DNA of 17,650 nt from Candidatus Magasanikbacteria bacterium RIFCSPHIGHO2_01_FULL_41_23 (lineage in GTDB: Bacteria > Patescibacteria > ABY1 > Magasanikbacterales > UBA922). The DNA lies in contig MFPT01000020.1 in assembly GCA_001782805.1 (NCBI GenBank), positions 1-17,650 on the forward strand, written 5' to 3'. The position numbers were made by a program, and so were the translations under genes. This document shows, one piece after another, positions 1-9,200 of this stretch. The stretch's first letter is position 1; each line of letters opens with the position of its first letter. The notes under the pieces were generated by a model that saw nothing but the letters and a program-made list of their open reading frames with translations, was not told where the DNA came from and searched no databases.

Positions 1-275
1 TTGGCAATTATCCCATAACGTCCCGACATGTCGGGATTTGGACGCGAGGCTGAATCTATACTATATATAATCAAAGCCGAGCGGACAATGTAGGGAGTGA
101 GCCATTCTCTGAGTATATACTGCGAGCGAGCGGCGATGACTGATATGATGACAATCGAACGAGCAGCGCGGTTGGGATGATTGCCACCGAACGAATATTG
201 GCTATAACCGTAGGTTAAGTGAATTTTTATTTTAATTTCCTTTGAGTATTTATTGAAACGATGAAAACAGATATT
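1..275. other. Intergenic region downstream of the giant surface protein gene
   Basis: No convincing gene or RNA was found here on either strand. The stretch follows the stop codon of the giant minus-strand gene. It holds a 16-nt palindrome (21-36), a short AT-rich patch around 58-72, and a segment at about 120-165 with several CGAGC words (CGAGCGAGCGG, CGAACGAGCAGCG). I looked for a tRNA cloverleaf and for a hairpin followed by a T tract that could end the long transcript, and found neither. Confidence 0.5.
21..36. repeat. Perfect 16-nt palindrome TCCCGACATGTCGGGA
   Basis: The sequence TCCCGACATGTCGGGA is identical to its own reverse complement. As RNA it could form a stem of about 6 bp with a 4-nt loop on either strand. 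There is no clear T tract on either side, so a terminator role is weak. It lies about 240 nt past the stop of the giant gene and could be a dispersed extragenic palindrome or a protein-binding site. A genome-wide copy count would decide. Confidence 0.6.
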
Positions 276-3200
276 TTAATCTCCAACACATTCTGATCCG
301 GGCAAATGATTCAACGTCTTGCAAAAACTACTTTGCAGCATGCCATCGCTATATTCTCCAACAACATTTTTGGCCGCGTCTAATTTTTGAATTGGCTTCA
401 CCTCATATTTTCCAGCGGTATTTTTAATCAAATTAAATACATGCCAGTATCTTGAAACGGGGTTAGTGCCAACATCGGCTTTTTTTATTGTATACGTAAA
501 TGTTGGACCGTAAATTGAATACAGAGGTTTTTGACCGTCGTGATACGTATAAATCTGCACTTCCAAATTACTCTTTTTATAATCACCAATAAATTTGTCC
601 AACGCGCCGATGAAAAAGGCGTATGGTTTGTCATAACCGGTTGTATCAATGGTAAATGCTTGTACATAGGTCTTGGGAGTGTTGATTTTTGGACTTACTT
701 GTACACCACCATCATTCGAGCATTTTTGGTAACCACCAATAGTAGATATAAAGACAGTGCTGGAAGATGGCAACCAATAATCCACACCGGATTTTTGTTG
801 CTTTGACATAATCGAACACAAATATAATCCGGAGAAATATGCAGACTCAAGATAATCAACCACATTCTCTAATTTGTCTTCACTACTGATTTTGGTTGTA
901 TATTCTTCATTAAACACAGCGGCATTAAACTCAGCGTCTTTTTCGGCATCTGTCCATTTGAGCACAACTCGAAAAGTCTGTGGTGGGACTGCAGGAGACA
1001 TAATAAATTCACGAAAAATTGTGGCTCCTGATTCTCCGTTTACTGAATAAGGAAAAAAATCAGCTACTTTGTTTGTGTTAGGAAGTATATCAATAGCAGT
1101 ATTAGTGTCACTGGTATTAACTTTGTCAGAGTTAAACATAACTCCATAATCCTGCGAACACAATTGATTAGTTTCGATTTTAATATTATTGGATCCGTTG
1201 ATATTGTTAAGATCGCTACTAAAAGGAACACTGTTAAGCGTGGGTGTAATAAATGATCTGCCGCCTATCGCTTTCTCATATAAACTACCATCAAGAAGTT
1301 TATTTTTTTTATAGAAATAAGCATTGCCATAATTTGTCGGTAATTCTGACCATGACCACAAGATTGGATTAATGAACTGAGCATACGGCGTTGGAGCATT
1401 TGTTTTTATTCCACAACTAGCGCAACTTGTTTCAAACGTGGAAATTGTTTGGCAATTATTAGTGCATTGGTAAGTACCTTTTTCAGGACAAATTGCCGGG
1501 ACAGAAGCTCCGCTTTCTGCATCAGTAACACACAGATTACTTGCTTTATCACATTGAAATTTGCATGCCGCTAAATTGACATTGGGGTTAGCAACACAAC
1601 TATCATAACAATCAATTTTTTTACCTGAACATTCATGAATTGTTATTGCTCTTAGAATTGATCCATCATTGGCAATCTCACAAACTTCATTTAATTCCAG
1701 ATCAATTTTGCCATTGCCGCAAAAAGCCGATGTGTCAACGGTCAAAATTTGCGTGCATTTTTTGGCGCAATACGTACAACTATTTTTGCCTGGCTCGGGA
1801 ACGCAGACAATATCATTTTTAGCGCCGCCATCACAGATTTCACCCTGAGGAACATCAATAATTCCATTTCCACAAACTCCGGGGTCAATTTTTGCCGTAC
1901 TGCTTACCAAGCCGGTACAAAATACCGAAGCATTGGGCGCAGTTACATTAGACAAAATTGAATCTGATATAAATATGTCTTTATAATTCGGACAGCCCGC
2001 AGTAGAGACTACACCTCCACCAAAATAATTTTTGAAATTCAAACAAGGGGAAAGACCGTATGCACTACACAATTGTGCCATAGTTACACCGACACAAGAC
2101 GTTGGTATGATTCCATCTTTTTTGACAGTAATTTCAGTCTCCTGATTATTATTACCATCATTTAAAGCAGATACAACTCCAAACACATCTTTTTTGCAAG
2201 CCAAAGCAGTAAACTTACAAGTCGCGCTGCAGAAATCATTATCTTTGGTATTACCATCATCACACTGCTCACCATTATCATTCTGGATAATGCCATCGCC
2301 ACAATAAGCGCCATATCCTTGACAGTCCCACGAACAAGAATTGGCTTTGAGTATATCGTAATTTTTCTTAAAATTAGTACCAACAACAGACGGATCACAA
2401 AATTCATAACTTTTTTCCGCCGCATCTTTAGTGCCATTGCCATTTTCATCTTTAAAATCAATTTTAGTATTACCACAATAACCGGCCGCGGATAATCCGG
2501 TACATCCTTTTATCGGACTATTGTCTTTATTACAATGACCATATGTGCCATTTAAAGCTCCGTCATCGCAGGCTTCAGCCACTTCCACAATTCCATTGCC
2601 GCATTTGGTAGTGGCTCCGCATGCGCCATATTGCCAAACACATTGGTTTGAGCAAGTGCGTGGGGCTTTTTTACCAACCAAACAAGTGGTTTGACCTAAA
2701 CCTTCGCAGATATCGGATTCCACCACAACTTTTTTATCTAAATCAGGAATACAGGTTAAAATATCCGTCTTTGTTTTCATGTAATCCTGAAAATTTATTG
2801 CATCGGAATGCAACACGGGCATGGTCACTGTGTCAGCGATCAAATTTATTTGATGATCGTCAAAATTAATCGTAAACACTGACATATTCGCTGAACTGCT
2901 ATATGTACTAAAGTTACGACAATCATCATTCGTACTGCAACTATACAATGTATATTCATTTTTAGCTGCCAAATCAGGAATATTTTCTGCTAAAAGAAAA
3001 GTAGAACCTTTTACCATGGCACAAACACCGTTGCCAGTTTTTTTTATTTGATGAAATGTATGTATTGGATATTTAGGAGATTGCGAAGATTTTATATAAT
3101 ATCCGCACGAAGCATTGTCACCACAACTTGGCCGCGTTGCCCAATTTGCGCATTGACCGGCCGTTGCTACACCCTGCGTGGTAAGCTCAATTTTTCCCGG

Positions 3201-6200
3201 AGGTTCGCATTGTTCATTGCCATTCAAAACTCCATCACCACATTGTTCGCTAAATGGATTATAAGAACCACCAAAAGCACAGCCAGCCCAGCGGTCAGTC
3301 GTAAATCTATCTAAATTAGGAATAATTTCTTGAGTTACCAGATCATTGACCGTAAAAAATTCCAATGGGCTATGCAACAGATAATCTTTGGTTGAACTGA
3401 CATATTCATATTCATACACGCTGGAGAAATTCGGACAATGATACGTGGTGCTGGCCGCGTCCCAGCACGTTTGCTGGTCATTGGCCGCGCACGATGTCCA
3501 TTTGTCAATGGGATCAATAGGCAATCCGCCGACCAATGTATTGAGCAATTTCCACGATGTGCCCCAATGTGAAACGGTGTAACCGGGTACAAATGATCCG
3601 GCCGCCAAACTACCTTTGAAATCAAAATCTCCACTGTGACCGTCAAAATAACCATCAATCCGTTCTTGAGCTAACTTAATATCAGCCAATCGTCCCCAAT
3701 CACGGAGAAATTTTGTTTTGGCGTTGGAACAAGTGCCGTTAGTGCCAAATTTGGCAATACCATTACTATCACGACAATCAAAATCCGTGCTGCAAGTTGA
3801 AATGGTTTCCGTAGAAAGTTGGTTGGGTGTTAATCGGACATCAATATCATTGCCAGCCGCCAAACAATAGCCATGATCAGTCAGATTAATATTAAATTCC
3901 AAACTGCTTAACAATTTTTTGAAGACTTCTTTGGTGACATTGGCCGCGTTGGGATTAATGCCTAATAAATAAACATTGCTGTCAACTACATCTTTGGCAG
4001 GACTGTCCGGATCAGAGACATAATTCAGGGCTTGAATATAATAGTTATTACCATCGGTCAAAGCAGAATAATTGCCAATCGTAATATCTTTCATATTGCC
4101 CAGTGATCCGCCGAATTTTTCCGCATACCATTGTTTAAGCGGAACACTGCTGGAAAAAATCTGCAAACCAATCGCATCAGTATTTTCTTGGCTGTCAGTA
4201 AAAAATACCACTTTTTTAAGAGAGCCGGTGCTGGACGGGACACCAACCAAAGAAAGTTCAGGACTAAGATACGGCAAATCATCACCGATATTATTGGTTT
4301 TGCCCGCGTCCGCGCAATAACTCATTTTAAAATTATATTGATTGTCAGTATAGGGATATTGTGATGGCGCTGTTGGTGAAGGCCAAGGATTTTCACAAAA
4401 TAAGGCATCCAACTCAAAAGTATCAGTGAACACTTTATTCAACTGATTGTTTTGCTCACTCGTATCAGCCGTCACCGTTGCTTGCGCAATCCCCGTAATA
4501 TGTCCTTGAACATTTTTGGCGCCAATAATTATCGTATCGGTAGTTGATGGACTGTCAACTTTGTATGGAATATCAAAAACAGGATTTTTTGGTCCCCAAG
4601 CCCAAACCCATGAATAGCCTGGTGTAGGAACAATTTGTTGATCACTATTGCTAATAGTAGTGGCAAAAAAAGTGGATGATGCATTTGGTTTCCCAAAAAA
4701 TTCACTTTTGGGAGCAACGGAAATACTTTTTATTTTACAAACTTCGGCTCCGGTTTGGAAAAACCAAGCGTCATTGCGCGATTGGACTGCGCTCGAGCCC
4801 AATGGCACGCCACGAACATTCACGATTCCGCCAACATCGCCACGCAAAAGGATTCCATACACACTGTTTTCGTCCAAAAGAGAGCCAATCCCAATGGAAG
4901 CCGCGGTAACTGTTTTATTATCCACTTGGATTTTTCTTGTTGTGATGGTCACCGGCACTTCACCCGCGCACCAAACTGCGATGCTTGTTACTTCTTGTGC
5001 ATTTTTCATTGCAGTCGCGTTGGCTGAACTGCCGGTCAAAAACTTAAATACATTGGTAATTTTTTGCCAAACTCGCGCCCAAAATGTAAGCGGCTTGGCC
5101 TTGGAAACTTCCAAGATATTATTAACAAATTCAGTCGCGTCCATGGAATTTACCGTTGTAGTTACTCCGCCAATAACAACGGTGCTGGTGGTTCCGACAC
5201 AATCAAAATTAGATTCGGTATGCCCGCGCACCAAAAATATATTGTTGGCCAAAGTTTCCGGACGCAATTCTTGATCAAACTCCGCTTCGATATAGGTATT
5301 GCGACAAATTCCCGGAGTGCCGGCAAAACCCGCGCCATCCTGCGGATATTCTCCGCCTGATTTAAGACGCGGTCGCGCCAAACAACAGGATCCGCCATCC
5401 ACTCCATAAATATTATTATTATTGAGCGGACAATCATTAAATTGTTTTTTGTCATTGTTAATGATTGGTACAATATATTCAGTATAACCGCATTGTAATT
5501 GATACGTTGACGTGGCATTCACTTTATTTTGTCCCAAACCGGTACTAACCTGAACTTTAGTTTCCTGATACGTTTTTCCGGCAACAACATCGCCCAATCC
5601 AACAGCTTGCACTAATTGAGTTGGGCCGGCATTGGCAGTGGTCGTCGCAGTCGCTAATTCACAACTTTTATCTTCGCCAATCCCCGCAGTTCCATTCGCA
5701 GACAATCCATCGCCGCAAATTGATGGCGGATTATACGTGGTTTTTGATCCCAGCAATGTACATTTATCAGAACAGCCCGGAGTATTTTTGTTACAAGGTT
5801 TGGGATTTAGTCCGCAGGCATTATCAAACAAACATTTATTAGTGCATACGCCTTGGGCGCTGGAGCTTGGTTCGCAATCTTCACTTGGTTCCAATTTTTC
5901 ATTCCCACAAACACTGACCGATGTTACGCAGGCAATGTCAGATTTATAATCAGTATTTTTTTGACACCAATCAGCGGATAATTGTGTGCCCAAATGCAAA
6001 CAACTGGCCGAGCATAACGGTTTTTTAGTGATCGGACCAATGGCAATATCACAGGATTCTTGGCCAATAGTGACTTCTCCATCACCACACACAGCCACAC
6101 CAACTTTTCCGGTTATCTTTTCCGAAGAACCAAGGAGCAGACAATTTGTGGCACAGTAAGGATCGTCAATTTTAATTTCGCCCGCAGTAGTGTGTCCCGG

Positions 6201-9200
6201 ATCACATAGTTCGCCAATTCCTGTTTCGATTGTGCCATTACCACATAAATTATTCCCAGTCTTTTTAGCAATCACCGAATAAACAGTAGTAGTTCCCGGA
6301 CGCAAACAATTCAATGAACAACTGACATTTGGTATTTCTCCGGCAATTCCCAGATCACAATCTTCGCCATTTTGGACTGTCCCATCGCCGCACAATGGTC
6401 CATTGAATTTTGGATCAGACGCGGGAATAGTACTGCCTTTTTTAACACAAGAATTGGTACAAGAATAACTGATATTGATATAGGAAGCCGGTTTGATATC
6501 GGAAATTTTGGCGACTTTTTCATCAAGAACTCCTTGTTCATTGACTGTTTTCCAAATATAGCTGTAATCCCATTTGTTGAGTGCTTGTCCGATTTTACTG
6601 CAGGCATTCGGAGCGCTATACGGCGTAACGGTAAATTTATCTTTTTGGCCAACTTGAGTGGCGACAAATTCTATTGGCGATACTTTAAGCGAACTGACAC
6701 CACACGGTTTGCCATCGTTTTTAGTTTTGAATACCCATTCGGTTTTGGGCAAGGCTTTGCCCTGCACAATTGTCGGTAAAATTTGCGCGATTGATTTGAT
6801 TGTCCCATTTTGCCCATCATTACTAAGAGTTACTTTGTAATACGTATTCGGAGTTAAATTATTTTTTAGCGTTGTGCGTAATGACAAATAACTGGATGCG
6901 TCGCTGTCAACTGCGTAGTTTGCCACTTCGCTGTTGTTTTTACATTCCGCGCCATCAGTACACTTATAAACTTTAAATCCAGCGACAAATGTTGCTGGAT
7001 CCATGACCCTGTTAAAATCCGCGCGAATAGTGGCGTTTACGCAGGACTCAACACAGTTCGGTTCAAAATAGGTGACGACAGGATCGCTCAAATCAATGGT
7101 CAAAGTACTGGTTGGCGCAAAATGCAATCCTCCATTGATAATCTTCAAATCAGCCGGCTCATTTTTATAAACAAATTGGTACAATGTTGGTCCAAGACTA
7201 GCGGATGGCAGTTTAAAGCTAACGAGAGACGCCGGACTCGTGGAAATCGGGAATGAATTTAAAGTATGTATTTCTTCAGTAATCAGACCAGCCAAATTTA
7301 TTAGGGATAGTTCCCCTTTACCTTTGTTCCAAGAAAGTAAGACATTAAAAATACCATTTTTGTCAGCCTTAAATTTGCTAAAACAATCTTTGCTTTGTGT
7401 TTGCGCGTTTGCTCCGGAATACGTAAGAACACAAATCTGAGGCAAAGAATTAAAGTTAAGCTCGGTAATAATTTTATATCCGTATTTGGGACTATTCGGA
7501 TTTCTTTTTTCCAACAAATTAGTGTAAGGATAAGGATTTGGTTGAGAAAATTTCAGCTGGAGAGTAAATGAAGATTGGAAAGATAACAAATCTGAAACTG
7601 ATGATGATAATATTATTTTATCATTAATTTGATAACCCTGTGTTCCAGGATCAATGCCTGCCAATTGCAAAATATCTGTTCCTTCCATCTCGGAAACTGA
7701 ATTAATATCGATTTCCGCCTTAATTTCCACTGATTGCGGCGCAGTATGAGCCAAAGCCTGTGCCACGGCACGACTATTTACATATTTTGTACCAAGCGGC
7801 GATTTGAATACGTTTGCTTTGGTAATGGCATTGGTTGACCATTCCCACGGATACTGGTCAACATTAATAACCGAGCATTCTTGACTGCCTTTGCCCCAGA
7901 TAAAATAATAATATGGTGCGGACGGTAAATTTGGATAAAGAAAAAGAGCGCTGGAATCAAACGGATAGCGCGGATCCTGAATAATACCGAGCTGACGAGC
8001 AGTATATTGTGGCGGATTAATCCCCGCTCCCACCAATGTACATTCTTTTGATCCGGTTTTAAAGGTAAAACAGAAAGCAGTTCCCGCACCACATGGTTTG
8101 GTAATGGACAAAGTAGAGGAAACTGTTTGGTCAACTCCCAAAATTTTGGAAACTTGTTGAGATTTAATTTTATTGGAAAGTTCAACTTGATACCAAGTAT
8201 TCGGAGTCAAAGCCGAGGCCGGAGGAACTTGGCGAATTATGAGCGTATTGGCTCCGGTTTGATAATCAATTTCCAAATCTTTAACCGGATCTTTTGTTTT
8301 CGCACAATCAATTTGACCAAGCGTGCTACTGGCAGTACTACTCCCACACGCAAAAACTTTTACTGTATCAGAATTCAACGAAGCATTGTTCATTCCCATG
8401 TTAAAGCGCAGCGCGACAGTACTATTCACACACGCGTCAATTTTGGGAGTACTCGTCGTTTGTTTGCGCGGCGTTGGTGAAGGAAAAACTTGTTCATTAC
8501 ATTCCTCTACAACTCGCGGCAAATCAGCAATAATACCCGTGGTAAAACGCCAGACATAGCCGGCTTCACGCGCTTCGCCACTGCAAGATTGACTATTCTG
8601 TTTCCACATTCCGGTTTCCGGACCTTTGGCGCAACAATGATATCCGGGGAAATCTTTGGCGCCAATACAACTTTCTACTGTATAATTATAACTATTGGTA
8701 AATGACCCATCGGGATTTTTTATTTTAATTGGACCTGTGCTCAGGGATGTGCCTTTACTGCTCACGGGCAAAAGAGTGGTAATTTGCGTGGCCACAGCTT
8801 TTTTAATGACTGATCCTCCGTTCAACATATCTTTATCAGAATGCAACCATGTATCCGGCTTATCTATTTCCGCGCCCAATTGCCAAAAATAAAGTATTGG
8901 TTCATCGGGAAAATTTACTCCATAAATATTCATCCCCTCGCTGGACGCAGGTAATGGCGCCGGACCTTTGGCCGGTTCAATGCGACAAATTCCTGCCAAT
9001 GGCGGCCCAGTTTTAATGGTTATGGTATTTTTTCCATCAGTTCTAAAATTGGTATTATTTTTCAAAGACACATAATACAGTCCGGCAGACAAACCAGTTG
9101 GAATTTCCGCAATCACTTGTGTGTTGGACCAGGTAACGCCACATTGGTTAGGCAAATTATCAACATTAAGGGAACTACAACTGGCATGCGGAATGGCTGT

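Noticed and set aside
58..72. TATAAT-like element on the plus strand
   Set aside because: There is no -35 at a suitable distance and no plus-strand gene follows; it is part of an alternating AT run.
75..200. Possible tRNA or small RNA in the gene-free left flank
   Set aside because: No acceptor stem, T-loop (GTTCRA) or anticodon arm could be assembled on either strand.
4648..5274. 208-aa plus-strand reading frame
   Set aside because: It lies entirely antisense to the giant gene, has no recognisable domain, and its composition fits a shadow of the real frame.
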